Assembly: GCA_029204225.1 (NCBI GenBank)
Contig: CM055106.1
Span: 2,613,294-2,677,293 of the forward strand
DNA from: Diphasiastrum complanatum
Lineage: Eukaryota; Streptophyta; Lycopodiopsida; Lycopodiales; Lycopodiaceae
Direction: 5' to 3'
DNA: 64,000 bases
Shown: in pieces, positions 1-12,110 of the stretch
How positions within the stretch are numbered: the first letter of the stretch is position 1
Layout of the letters: every line of letters starts with the position of its first letter
Notes under the pieces: generated by a model
What the model saw: only the letters and a program-made list of their open reading frames with translations
Told to the model about the DNA's origin: nothing
Databases searched by the model: none
Program-made: the position numbers and the translations under genes

Positions 1-51
1 ATAATAAAAAATGTGTTGTAATCCCTGCAAAAAATTTGTGTGTCTTATCAG

Positions 52-829
52 AAAAAGGAAGAGATTCAGGCATGGCTGTTACCGAGAATTGTAGAAAGGA
101 GAAAAGAAAGTCTGATGAAAAACGATATTCTCCAATTTTTGATGGGTTCAGTCGATGAAAATGGTAAGAAACTTACAGATGATGAGTTGAAAGAGTGTTT
201 GTTCCCAATGTTTATTGGTGGGTTTGAAACTACAGCAGCTCTTCTAGGTTGGATTATAACATACCTTGCAGAAAACCCGGAAGTTCTTCAAAATGTCAAG
301 GTTTGTAAGATTTGGAACCATTTATATCTCGTGCGTCTTCTGGCTCTTCTTTTTTAACAGAGCCACATTCAGTCAATCTCCTGAGCTGAAAATTGTCTGC
401 TTTACAGGCTGAGCACCAGAGTATCAGAATGGCAAAAACATCAAATGAAGAGCCATTGTGCTGTTCAGATCTAGATATGATGCCGCTGACCTGGAGGGTA
501 AACAGCCAGTTTCCCTTCTGCGTGTTCTGAAAACACCTAACCTGTAATATCGTTCTACGGTGAAACGAATGGACTGGTTTCCAGAATATCAGCGAACTCA
601 CTCAATTGTGCATCGCAATTTACATGATAATTAGGTACTTATGAATTTACCATTCTGTTGCAGGTAATACAGGAGACACTTAGGCTTGCAAATATCGTAC
701 CCCACACAATACGCGAGATAGTCGACGATGTAGATTTCAAAGGTCTCTCTCTCTCTCTCCCTCTCGCATGCGTGTGCTTGTGTGTGTGGCTCGCTAGATC
801 CTAGCCCTAATCACCCTAAACTCCACCCT

Positions 830-883
<54 letters not shown>

Positions 884-1592
884 CATGAGAATGGTAGGAG
901 GCTAAGTTCTTGTGTTACAAGAGCAAAATAGTTTTTATATTTAGTACCACTAGCTTGCGGCTTTGATGGCCATATGAAACTTGCAACTTACAGGGATCCT
1001 AAAGGATGGAAGGCATACATCTCATTCCTCTCAATTCATTTGAATCCGAAAAATTATAAGAATCCTTTAAAGTTTGATCCCTCGAGATTTGAGGTAATTG
1101 GAAAATGCACATGTGTGTCCATGTTTTAAATGATCTTCTTTGTTTGTGAGAAAATCTGAATAAAGCCACTTTCGCCAATATTTTATTTGTACAATCTAAA
1201 TCTCTCGATAACTATGTGCTCATGAACACTGCATGTGTTGTGTAATATGCTCTATTGGGCCATGTATCATAGGATAACGGAGCATACATGCCATTTGGGA
1301 TTGGCAATCATACATGTGTAGGAAGACTTCTAGTGAAGCTTGAAATCATGATATTCATACACTACCTTGTGAGAACCTATAGGTAATGAATACATGTTAT
1401 TTTTTTTAAATTTGTATTGTATCTAAACAATTCTACTTGGTTGATTACAATTCTAGAAATGCACCTAGGCTAAGCATGTTTGGAGATTTAAGGTCCAATA
1501 TGAAATCTCTTGATATTATATTTCTTCAATCGCTGGACATTGCTAGATGTACGCTAAAAACAACAATAAGCTTTGAGCTTAGCAAAATGTGA
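52..1592 (+). CDS. Cytochrome P450, C-terminal half (5' end outside window)
   Basis: P450s are heme-thiolate monooxygenases, usually ER-anchored. Six exons can be threaded in one phase: 52-300, 408-521, 664-742, 945-1093, 1273-1382 and 1457-1592 (837 nt, 278 codons plus TGA). Seen motifs: I-helix GGFETT in exon 1; K-helix ETLR (ExxR) in exon 3; DPKGWK and FDPSRFE in exon 4; heme loop [12 protein letters not shown] with the Cys ligand in exon 5. The (F/G)xGxxxCxG loop and exon order resemble the CYP85 clan (CYP707/CYP716/CYP725 type), but I cannot name a family. Exon 2 donor could be 497/498 or 521/522; the latter fits the family spacing. Exon 4 acceptor is uncertain: AG at 943-944 keeps phase, the nearer AG at 992-993 does not. 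The last 45 codons do not look like a usual P450 C-terminus. May be a functional gene end or a young pseudogene. Confidence 0.82.
744..881. repeat. CT-rich intron start with (CT)n microsatellite
   Basis: The intron after the P450 K-helix exon opens directly into CT dinucleotides (744-770) and contains a second, longer pure CT run at about 836-881. The paralogue at 57879 has the complementary GA run in the same place. Confidence 0.9.
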
Positions 1593-2229
1593 CGTTCTCA
1601 TGATTTTGTTAGGACATCTTAAATGTATAAGTGTACCATGTAGTTGACGTTCAATCTTTTTAATCATCAGAATTGGAATAAGAATAATAACTCATCTTAG
1701 ATGTCACATTGATTTATAGTTTGCAAATCCTTTGAAAATCTTGATATTCTTTTGGTAATCATTGCACCTCCTTGGGTTTGCTCATAATATGACTTACTCC
1801 TCCAACAAGGTAGGCTATATATGTCTAGTCTTTGGTGGGGACAAGTATATTGGGCTATCCACCAACTTATAAAAAGTCTCATCTTTATTCACAATTCCTT
1901 CTCCTTGAAAATACTTTGCTTGCATCAATAGGAGTCTACTTTCTTTGATTAGACTACCTCTTTCTACGTTAAAAAACAAAGCAATTGAGTTTGCAATAAT
2001 TATTAATCTTCTTAACACTATAATTGTTTTTGACACATTTTTGTGCGCGTACACACAAAAGTGCGCATAAAACCCTTGGTCACTTGATGAGACATAACAT
2101 GTCATCAAATGATTAAAATTTCAATCTTTTAGCTGCATGTGAACTAGACTTGACCCTTCATTGTGTTATTGGAAGAGTTAAATTTTTTTTCTCTCAATTG
2201 ATGGTAGTTTGCCCCCAAAAAATTTCAAT
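1593..2229. other. P450 3' flank, no gene seen
   Basis: AT-rich sequence with short frames only. The first ~55 bases match the 3' flanks of the P450 scraps at 10.8 and 22.4 kb; similarity then fades. No domain recognised. Confidence 0.6.
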
Positions 2230-2790
2230 TTTCAGCACTTTTTAGCACTTCACATGGGTAACTTTAGGTCCACGTATGTATCTCTATAGGACTCCAAATC
2301 TAAAAAAAAATAGTAGACATGTTTCTATGGTCATAAAGGATTTTTTAAAGTAGACAGCCTTGAAGAAAAGACTGTAAAAAGCACTTTCAAAAGATCTGAA
2401 ACTTTTTAGCACCTTTTAATAATTTTCAATACTTTTGGCACTTGACATGGGTAACTTTAGATGCACATACCTATCTCTACATAACTCCAAATTGAAAAAA
2501 ACTTAAGAGACATGTTTCTATGGTCATATAATACTTTTTAAAGTAGACAAACCAAAAACATATTAATAAAATCATGGTATTATACACTCATATATGATAT
2601 TTCCAGTTTTGGTGAATTTTATTGACACTTAAAAGAGTAACTCTAAATGCACGTATCTATAGATCTCTATAGATCTCCAAATTCAAATTTTTTTTAATAG
2701 GCATGTTTATATAATCATATAAGATTTTTTAGAGTAGACAGGCTAAAAATTGAGTTTGTAAAATTCACAACAATGTACTCCAATATATGA
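2230..2790. repeat. Degenerate tandem repeat, about three units of ~190 bp
   Basis: Three successive units share the same order of landmarks: a CACTT..ACATGGGTAAC-like start (near 2246, 2440 and 2624), a CTCCAAAT..AAAAA block, GACATGTTTCTATGGTCATA, and TTTTTAAAGTAGACA. Units differ by indels and many substitutions, so the array is old. No coding capacity. Confidence 0.7.
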
Positions 2791-3763
2791 AAATATCGAA
2801 GTTTCATCAGTACTCCCACATGTTTGACACATTATATCTTACATATAAATTGCTCAGCTCTTTGACTCCTTTGAAACCGCTTTCTCTTTTATGTGAAAGC
2901 CCTGGTACTCTTCATGTGTTGCTAAATTTCATCTTCTTGTTATTCACGCATAAGTAAATCATTAATCTCTTCAAAATTTGGTGCCTTTCCCTCGCCACTA
3001 AAAGTTCGCACCAAGTTTTGTAGAAATAGGAGATACATTTTGAGTACATCACAAATAAATCTTCATTCAATGTTTTTTCATTATTTAAAAGCAATAAAGT
3101 TGTGACACACTCCTATCCTAATTGCATAAATTTTTTTAGATACAACACTCTTGAAGATTTGCATGTAGTCTCAAGCATAGATTTCAAAATAACTCACATT
3201 GTTTATGACTTTTGGCCTCTTTAATCTTTAGAATAATGCTATCTTTCACAAACATGACACAATTTTGTATGTTCCAACTTCTCATATCGCAATCTTTAGC
3301 CTAATTTTCATTTGAGGGTGGTCTCAGCTCTCGTGATTATGTCAATCATTTGCGAGAAACTAAAATGGAAGCAAAAATCTTGCTTTGGAAAGTGAGGGAT
3401 AAGCAAAGCAATTGCTTAGCTTCGACCATTGGAAAAGGACAAAAAAATCTATTGAGATTTGACATTCTAGAAAAATGTACCAACGTCTATACTCATTATT
3501 TATTTATAAACTTTCGAAATAGTGATATGGTATGTTCCACATTCCTTGCAAATTTGTTTTTATGAGCGTCATGAAGTTTGTAGTTAGTGATTATAATGTT
3601 CAAGTTTGATTTGTGTTAACCTAAAAATTTCTATGAAAAGAAAATAAATTACGATATGTGTTTTAAAACTAATATTAACATGATACTCATTCTGGTACAA
3701 TTCTTACTAGCCATAAAAACTTCTTCTAGGCTAAAGAAAAAATCTTATAGAAATTGTGAATGT
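2791..3763. other. No gene seen
   Basis: AT-rich sequence with short unsupported frames on both strands (for example 3350-3565). No domain or transposon signature recognised. Confidence 0.5.
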
Positions 3764-3965
3764 AGTACTATTTGATAATGGCTTCTCACATAACTTCATG
3801 GGCATATGTACTATTTGATTAATGGCTTCTTACATAACTTTAGGGACATATGAACTGTCTGTGAAATTGTCCTAAACATATGTACTACTTGATCATGGCT
3901 TCTCACATAATAAATGCACTTTTTAGTTTACAAATGTACTATTTGATAATAGCTTCTAATGTAAG
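3764..3965. repeat. Short tandem repeats, about four degenerate units
   Basis: The phrase GTACTATTTGATAATGGCTTC recurs, with variation, starting near 3764, 3808, 3882 and 3935, often followed by TCACATAA. Spacing is irregular (44-74 bp). No coding capacity. Confidence 0.7.
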
Positions 3966-4003
3966 CTATCATTTCCATGTCACCTAGTAATAATTAATAT
4001 ATG

Positions 4004-7000
4004 GTTGTTACATCAAACCACGAATTGTTGTTTCTATAGGATAGATGGAAGTAGCGCTTCTACATAAAAGCAAAATTATTGCTCCTATAACATGAAAGCT
4101 GGGATTGCAGGTTAACAGAAACAAGCTAGAGTTGAAAACAATGATGACAATGGTGAGAAAAGATCAATATTAAAACCTGAAAACATGTTTGTCATAGAAC
4201 TGGTATGGGCTTTGGAGAAAATATTGGACGGATTCTTCGATCCATGGCAAACACCAGATACCATTGGGCAACTTGGAGTAACGTTGCTGCTACTGTTTGG
4301 CAGACAACAAGCTAGCGCTGGACTTCCATCATTGAGCTACTGTAGCTAAGAACACTAACAATAGAGCAGAAAGCGTAACAAGAATCATCATGATTGATAA
4401 AACTACAAGAAAATAAAATTTTGGCAAAGTTTTTTTTTTCTTTGTCAGATTCTGACGTGCATCACTTGAGAGAGCTTGACCTTGATATAGATAGATTTAG
4501 TGTGTCTATGTATGGGAGTAGCGAGAGTTCTCATAAACCTTTTCACCCACACCCCCAACACCACCAAATGCTATGAGATCTGGTTCTATTTGTATTTGTA
4601 TTTTGTAGGGGACTCCAACAGGAATGTACATCCACATTTATCTCTCCTTTGGAATTTTCCATTCTCACTCCAAAATGTGCATCCACCTTTCTCTCTCCTC
4701 ATCAATTGCCGTTGTATCTCCACCTGAGCATTCTTTCTCTTCACCCTCAGGCTTGAGGTCCTCCTACCTTCTGTGTAGGTTGGGGCCTTGACCCCGGGCT
4801 CCCACCCTAGCCCTCCCTGCAAGGAATTAGGCCCTCCGATTGGGGCATTCCACCCTACACGAAGATTGATTCCATTCTATTCATGGGCTCAGGGCCATTT
4901 TTGGAAGGGGTTGAACCTTCCTCAATCAAGAACCTTCCGCCCTTGCTTGAGTGAGTTAGCATGAGGGTAGGGCCCAAGCAAGGGGAACCATGCTAAAATG
5001 TGCATGTTCCATGGGGTTTGTCTGCACACATTCTTCCAAAATTCTCATGTGTCGTGTCAAAGTTTTATTGGCTATTTGCATGAGAGTTGTGCATATGCCA
5101 TGTGGTTGTCCACAGGGCATATGCACATGGCATATGCAAATTCATGTGCTATTTGTTAATTTTGGTTGGCTACATGAGAGTTGTGGTGGGAAGTCTCACA
5201 AAGGATTATGTTTTCAAAATTGCTTGACACAAAAAAACTAAGCACGTAAACACAGGAGGCGGAAGGGCTACCCAAGGGCATTTTGCTTTGGGAGTTGGCT
5301 GACGAGGACAAAAGCCCAAGGGCACCACCACACTAGGGCGGAAGGCCCAAGGGCCATGGGCCTTCTAGTCATAATCACAAAGTATTAGCTGTCATTCACA
5401 AATTCTAGTTAGCATATGTGCGTTGGTTGTCAGATGCAGATTCAAGTGAGAATCTATGTGTATAAAGCTTTGACGTTGCACTTTGTAACTTGACAACATA
5501 GGGACACTCTTCAAAACAATCATTAGAAAATTTGTCTATTTGGTGGAATCCAAATTGTCATATCAGACTTTATTTTAAAGCTACAATGAAATCAATTTGC
5601 AAGCCTTTTGCCAGCAATCACTAGTGCCTTACCATACAATTTAGAATAAGTTCCCATACGTTCATTCCAATGAGTGGGCCCACTCAAATGGGTCTATGAT
5701 TTCTTTTCATTTGATGCTCTTTTGCAAGATGATGGAATCACCTATTGTGCAAGGAAAATGCCAAGGATTCCTTTTGATTTGATACTAATTGCAATATGAT
5801 GGAATCTGCACTTCAACAATTTGGCAGTTTTAATCATGTTTTTGGAGCATTTTCTTGGCATGTCGTGGTGGTTAGCGACGCGACACTTGGGGTGTTGATG
5901 ATCATCAACCTAAGTATCGTATTATAATACGTGGTGGAAAAACCATGGAAATTTGATGTAAATAAAGAGGCAACCACTTATGTGTATACCAAAGCTATTG
6001 AAAATCAGCCATCCTTGTAATCACTTAAGTATGTAATACTAAAGATAGGCTTATTAATACAATGAATTTGATTTTTATTGACAACAGGGGCCAATATACA
6101 TACAAGTGAAAGCAAAATGATATATAGTAACAAGTTTGATACTATGATAGATTAGTTGATTACTTAATAATGCATCATGCATAGTAACGTGTGTCATGGC
6201 AGTTAATCAAGTAATCAAGTACAATTGCATGTGTGAGCAATATTATAATTAACAATATGGTAAGTTGTTGTACATTATTGTCTATCTGAATTTATTCATT
6301 CGTTGTTACATCGATATCATTTGTCACATCATGGAACAATCCACCAAAGTAAATGTCTCTATCTCTAACTCTTTCTACATATCCCCTATGGCTTTATTAT
6401 TATAAATGATGTAATCTTCACTAGATAATGATGATGGTGATGACTGAAATGATCGCGAAGGTATATGCACGTGTGATGTCAAATCATCAAATAATGATCC
6501 ATCATAATCGATGCCATCATTTGCTTGAAAAGCATGCGGATATAGATCATCAATATCAACAGTTGGATATCATGTTCAGGTATTGCTGGTGCCCGCATGT
6601 CCTCCATGACATCCCTACCCTCAAATATCCTTTTACTTCAAGGTGTGAAAAATTGCCTATATTGGCAAATCTAGCCATGCAGTATAATGTAAATTTTGTA
6701 CATAAGTAGGTCCCACACGTGTGAGGCCAAGATGCCACATGGGAAACCACTCCTAATGTAGGTTAGGTTGAGTCAAGAGAGTTGGTCATGTAGTGATCCC
6801 TACATTATAGGACCTACACCTAGATTTGTGATGAGATTTTGACCAACTAGCCACCTACTTGGCATGAATCTAGGAAATAGACTAGGGTTTCATTTTAGGA
6901 CAAAAGAGCTAAGTTAAATTCCTTATTACATGCTGGAAATTCAATAACTTTACAAAGGAAGGCACTCTTGCTATGTATTCCATCTCTCCATAGTGTGAAG

Positions 7001-7927
7001 ATAGATTATTTTTGGAGCTCATTGGCAATCTTGAGCTATTTCACTATGTACATTGAGTTTTTGTGATCCAAATGAAACCAAGTTGATTTCTACTTCATTC
7101 GCAGTCTACAAGCCATATAGCAGGCTGTGGTTCATACATGTGGGCTCGGATCTCAATGCTGATCAATGCTTTTGATTGTTAATGCTTGTTGTTTGTCAAA
7201 TTGCCAATCTAGGTCACCCTTTTGTGTCTAGTTTTTGATAGATTGTTAAGCAAGCATCCAATCACTCTTGTGAATCTTTCTAAGATCCATTTATGGTCAT
7301 AAAGTATAGTACTTTCACATGCTATCAGAGTCAAGTGCAAGAGCATAAACCATTGATCTAATGCAAATCCATTTTTAGCAAGTCTTGTTGCTCAAAACTA
7401 GTATTGAGAAGGCGAGCTAGATTCTAGATTTTGGTGAGGGGATTTGATTTCAATCTTGGTAGAGATCCAAATCCATACTTTCCACATGTGTGCGCATCTC
7501 TAAACTTTCATTTATTGTATGATATTTATTTGATCCATAAAAATTCAATTTGTGAGTTCTTGGTGTGATTTTTGGTGCTAATCCTAGGAAAAGATACCAA
7601 GATTGAGTGCCATTAATTAGATTTGACTTTGGTTCATGAGATCTAATTAATCTAGTCTGAAATCAAGTCCTTCAAAGGCATGTGTTTAGACAAGATTCAT
7701 GTGAACTACAACCCAATCAACTCTGGACCCTAAATCAGCAGTCAATGAACATATCTCCTCTATTTAGGTAAGAATTTGTGCAAATTTAACAAAAGATGTA
7801 CAAAATCAAGCAGCAAACCAAATTTCAAAGGTTGAGACATCAAAACACCTTGTACAATGGTTCAATCTCACAGAACCTGTGATCCCCTAGGAGAAAATGG
7901 AGCTGTCTCATAAATCAATAGACAAAA
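4004..7927 (+). repeat. ~3.9 kb duplicated unit, left copy
   Basis: From the shared start GTTGTTACATCAAACC the sequence matches 60206-64000 base for base over long stretches, in the same orientation. The partner is cut by the window edge, so the right boundary is unknown. The unit holds CT-rich minisatellite-like motifs (4600-4740), GC-rich blocks (4780-4990, 5255-5365), and a possible minus-strand exon near 6380-6565. The main indel is ~145-160 bp around 5350-5510, absent from the right copy. It could be a non-autonomous transposon or a segmental duplication; I see no convincing terminal repeats or transposase. Confidence 0.88.
5255..5825 (+). repeat. GC-ended repeat, full-length copy of the arms at 20.4-21.5 kb
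   Basis: Begins with a GC-rich head (GGCGGAAGGGCTACCC, then TTTGGGAGTTGGCTGACGAG) and continues through the AAGGCCCAAGGGCCATGGGC palindromic block into AT-rich sequence. The same sequence appears at 13738-13794 plus 20435-20935 (split by copia F), inverted at ~20970-21478, and at 61458-61900 with an internal deletion. Looks like a dispersed non-autonomous element; class unknown. Confidence 0.75.
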
Positions 7928-8604
7928 ATGACAAACGCATGTTCATAATCTAAGGACTACATCACTGGGATAATAAAAGGAACATATCCTTCAACAATAA
8001 AATCAATTACCGCACGATGAACTTGTCTATTGTTTTCTACATTAGCTCTTCTGTAGTACTCAACGTGACAACCTCAAGACTTCCAGCATTGAATAGCAAG
8101 TTTTTTTGTGAAATGAAAGCTGTTGGAGTGAACCGATATTGTCATGGCTGAAGCAGAAAGAGAAATTGGTATAGATGACGAGGGCATTTGAAGAACAACA
8201 ACACCATTTTTTTCTTGTGATGCCACTTCCATATTTGAATCTCTCGCTATAGCTTAAGGTTCTGTCTAGATCAAAGAACGATCTCATCTGACTGACCTCT
8301 CTCACAGCCATGTTGGTCTGCTTGAAGACTTTTCCAACAATGGCCACTTATCCTCTGGATCTTCAAGAAGAGCAGATGGTGCACGCAATTTCCCAACAAA
8401 TTTGACTATGCATCTCGGGAGGCTCACACTTCTCCATAATACCATGTTTATCCTTACCCTTGATCTACTTCCTATCACCATTACTTACCTTGCTATCATT
8501 GGATTCGTCCAAGACATTGTTCTTAGAAGAAGCCTCGGCCTTACGCTTCTTAGAATTGACCATTTATGCATACTTGCCAAAGATGCAAACAATCGAGCTC
8601 AAAC
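7690..8604. repeat. Dispersed repeat with possible captured gene exon, copy 1
   Basis: Matches 27335-28190 and, for its first ~240 bases, the right edge of the window (63755-64000). On the minus strand 8563-8489 encodes 25 codons beginning MVNSKKRKAEASSKN and ending at a perfect plant donor AAG|GTAAGT. Further along the same strand is an open stretch reading KFVGKLRAPSALLEDPEDKW. The KKRK cluster resembles a nuclear localisation signal. I do not recognise the parent gene. Minus-strand frames beyond this are interrupted by stops. Confidence 0.55.
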
Positions 8605-9068
8605 TTCAAAAGAAGTATGGGACATCCTGGGCTCACTATATGATGTGAGGGATGTGACTTCCAAGTTACATCGATATCTACGAAGAAAAATCCTTCACTC
8701 TCAAGATGTCGAATAGTGTTTCACTTCATAATTATGTTAACCAGTTTAAGAATCTCTTGCAACAGATGGTCGCAGTATGTAGAATCATTGATTTAGGTCA
8801 CAAGGGAGAGTTCAATATTATCAATGCCGAATTATCGATAGGACAAATAAAATCTTTCCAATCGACCAGAGGCATGAATACTTTTATAGATTGGCACACT
8901 GTTATTCCTGCTACTAGTCAAGACTTGAGCACTTCTGTTCTTTTCAATAAGGCATTACTATGGCATCATCATTTAGGACACTTGAATCATACATACGTTT
9001 CATACATGTCTAAACAATCCCTACAACATGATCTCGACTATCTAGCTGATAAAGTTGACATCCCGTAG
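8605..9068 (+). pseudogene. Ty1/copia gag to GAG-pre-integrase fragment
   Basis: Starts in a gag segment (SKEVWDILGSLYDVRDVTSK then ILHSQ), shifts frame at about 8706, continues as SNSVSLHNYVNQFKNLLQQM (gag), and then runs without zinc knuckle or protease into ALLWHHHLGHLNH, the His-rich start of the copia GAG-pre-integrase domain. Knuckle and protease were therefore lost by an internal deletion. A related gag piece lies at 35306-35433. No LTR is attached on either side. Confidence 0.75.
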
Positions 9069-9889
9069 TATAATTAAGATCTACACCTATACATTTGAGA
9101 TTTCTGAATCATTGGCAATTAACTTGGGTAGTTGATTACTCATGGATGAAGTTAATTTATAAAACAATCAGTGTGATAATGATTCACCAGAAACTGACTG
9201 TTTTGAATTATATTGTTTGTAAGACGCATGATTTGTGAATTATCAAGATTCATCAATGAAAATTATGTGCATTGGATACACAATATTCTTGGTATAGAGT
9301 ATTCCTTAGTCGAGGAATAGACTCAGTTCATTAGGGATTGTATCCCAGAGAATTGGATAAGGAATCGTAATGAATCCAAGAATAATAAGTCAATGAATAT
9401 TCAGCAGGACTTTGGGTATCTAGATTTGATTCTAGCTGGTAATCTAAAGTTTTTGTGGTTGAAGATGACTGTCATTATCATTTTCATATGCTTTATGTCT
9501 TTAATTACTAGTGGCATATAGAACTTGAATATCTAGCACTTCTGTTAGAGAATTATGTTTGAAAAATGTTCCTAAAATCAAGTATTTTCCTGTTGGGAAA
9601 GATTTTGGAATGATTCTTATTTTTTCTAAGTTATGTTGGACATATATTCTAGTATTCTATAATGATTAGGTATGATTTTGGATTCCATTGAGTTATGATT
9701 GACAAATCATACGAATCTAAATATTTATGATCGATGGATCATAAATAGGTACTTAAATGTTGTAAAGAGGATTATAAGGAAGTGTGACGATTCTTAAGTG
9801 TGACGATTAATTCTTGATCTATTAATTGAGTAAAAATTCATATCATTATTTTGAATCTCTTTACTCCAGTGTTTTATTGAGAGCCTATG
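9069..9889. other. No gene seen
   Basis: AT-rich sequence without long frames, recognisable domains or clear repeats. Confidence 0.5.
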
Positions 9890-10802
9890 AATCTCATAAA
9901 CGTTTTTTCAAATCAACAAACATTATACAAATTTGATATAAAAAAATGTCAAAGAGAGCATAATGATCACTAAAATAATTGATGTTATAACTATAGTAGT
10001 GTTCATATGTTAACTAAAAAATACCCACTATGGAGTCAGTTTTTTTAGATTACATGTGTTCAAATGAAAAATACTTGTTATATTGGACGCTATGTAGTGA
10101 TGATTGTCTAACAATATTCTATCTATAATGCATGATTTTCTGGATACTACTCATAACACAAACTATGATCCATGAGAGTGAGGATTTTCTTGTTACATAT
10201 GATTACTTTTCATGAAGTATAAATGCCAAGTATCGTCTACTATTGGTATTATATTGGACGCTATGTGGTGATGATTGTCTAACAATATTCTATCTATAAT
10301 GCATGATTTTCTGGATACTACTCATAACACAAACTATGATCCATGAGAGTGAGGATTTTCTTGTTACATATGATTACTTTTCATGAAGTATAAATGCCAA
10401 GTATCGTCTACTATTGGTAACTTTGATATATAATTCTAATTAAAAAAGATACTTTTTGTCTATATATAAGACAACCTAATTATAAGACCCCAATACATGA
10501 GTTTTAGGTGATAGATTTCATTTTCACAGAAAATCACCATGAACATGCATGTAAAAGATTGAAGATTACATATCAAAATATATACAAGAGCTATTTTAAA
10601 CAAATATTTTGGGACAATGAAGCCCTCTTAAAAGAGTCATGAGATGCTTAATTTTGAAACCTTAATATCAAGTCCACTTGGTCTTTGAGTGGGCCAACGT
10701 TGGGTCCTTGTACTTTCAAAGATTTCCCAACTACAAATCCCACATAAAATAAAATATCAATCCTTGATACATTTGAGATGTCCTAACAAAATCATGAGAA
10801 CG
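9890..10802. repeat. P450 3'-flank module, copy 1, with internal 171-bp tandem duplication
   Basis: Matches 21640-22466 and 47195-47600. A 171-bp segment starting TATTGGACGCTATGTAGTGA at 10081 is immediately repeated at 10252, almost unchanged; the other two loci have it once. The module leads directly into a P450 terminal-exon scrap, as at 22.4 kb, so it is probably the ancestral 3' flank of that P450. Confidence 0.8.
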
Positions 10803-10902
10803 TCACATTTTGCTAATCTCAAAGCTTATTGCTGTTTTTAGTGTACATCTAGCAACGTCCAACAATTGAAGAAATATAATATCAAGAGATTTCATATTTT
10901 TG
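10803..10902 (-). pseudogene. P450 terminal-exon fragment
   Basis: The reverse complement reads [20 protein letters not shown] then AISFEISKM and TGA, matching the last exon at 1457-1592. It is cut off at about 10902 by a copia integrase fragment. Only ~32 codons survive; there is no heme exon here. Confidence 0.8.
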
Positions 10903-11546
10903 ACTCGACAGGATCGTACAACTTATAAGCTTTATTTGAAGTAGTGTAGCTGATGAAAATAGACTTGATACTCTAAAAGTCAATCTTCTTTATGAGATTA
11001 TGCGATATTTGCACATAAGGGATACATCCAAAAATCGTAAGTTCGATAAAGAACGCTTGGAGCCTGTCCAAACTTCATATGGTGTTTTGTCTGAGAGACC
11101 TTTAGTAGGACGTTTGTTTTGAATATATGCTGCAGTGAAAGCAGCTTCAGTCCAGAAGGACTTCGGAAGTGTCGCATGTGCTAGCATCTACTTTGCCGAT
11201 TTGACTAAGGTTCTTTTTTTTCTCTCAGGAAGACCATTCGACTTAGATGAATAGGAGGCGATGTATTGTTGCTCAATGTCGTTGCTAAGACAATACTCCT
11301 TAAATTCAATCATAAGATTTATTCTCCCCCCTTGTCAGACCTTAGTGCTTTAATTCTTTTACTAGTTTGATTTTCTGCATGCTCTTTGAATTGTCGAAAT
11401 ATTTTGAACGATTCCGATTTTTGCTTACTGAATCAAACAGCTGTTCTTCTCAAATATTTGTCAATGAAGGTAATAAATTTTTTTGCATTAAGCAACGATG
11501 GAGTTTGCATCGGACCAAATATATTTGAATGAACAACATAATGGGT
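10903..11546 (-). pseudogene. Ty1/copia integrase fragment (copy 1 of 3)
   Basis: Minus strand reads from YVVHSNIFGPMQTPSLLDA (integrase core start) through a degenerate middle to ERKKRTLVKSAK, then MLAHATLPKSFWTEAAFTAA and TPYEVWTGSKRSLSNLRFL. Several frameshifts. Related copies lie at 45690-46560 and 51320-52130. At the right end it is fused back-to-back to a plus-strand gypsy RT, a junction shared with the 51-52 kb copy. Confidence 0.85.
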
Positions 11547-12110
11547 ATTGCCAATAGTCATAGTACCCAAAAAGAACTACAAAATGCGAATTTGTGTGAA
11601 CCTGAAGACGCTGTATGCGGTGACAAAGAAAGATCATTTTCCCTTGCCTTTCAAGGAAAGTGTTTTGGACCAAGTAGCAAGAGTAGAAGCTTACAGTTTT
11701 TTGGACGACTTTAGCGACCAAGTCAGAATAGCGCTGGGACAATTAGGACAACACAACATTCGCCACCGAATGGGGAACCTATGACTACAAGGTGATGTCG
11801 TTTGGACTTTGCAATGTCCCAAGCACCTTTCAATGAGTTATCCAAATAGCATTCAAAGAGCATCTACAGAAATTTCTGGAGATCTTCTTGGACGATCTAT
11901 GCATGCATGGGCCGAGAACTCAAAACACCTATCCAACTTGAAAAAGGTGTTGAAGCAATGCCATGAATATCAGATCTCCTTAAATCTAGAAAAGTGTCAA
12001 TTTTGGGTGACACATGGCCTGATATTGGGCCACATAGTATCAAGACACGAAATCGCCACTGATCTATCCAAGATAAGGGTCGTTGTTGATCTGCCACAAC
12101 CAGGGACGAT
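11547..12110 (+). pseudogene. Ty3/gypsy reverse transcriptase fragment
   Basis: Reads PIVIVPKKNYKMRICVNLK, then KKDHFPLPFKESVLDQVA and EAYSFLDDFS (RT fingers/palm), and after frameshifts NLKKVLKQCHEYQISLNLEK and CQFWVTHGLILGHIVSRHE. The catalytic FLDD region is garbled by shifts. RT copies genomic RNA into DNA in the virus-like particle. RNase H and integrase are missing: the sequence jumps to a 3'-terminal region. The sequence style suggests the OTA (Ogre/Tat/Athila) side of gypsy, but that is tentative. Confidence 0.88.

Noticed and set aside
6428-6709. 93-codon plus-strand frame repeated at 62510-62791
   Set aside because: Conserved only because the whole unit is duplicated; Met/His-rich with no domain, and the minus strand looks more protein-like.
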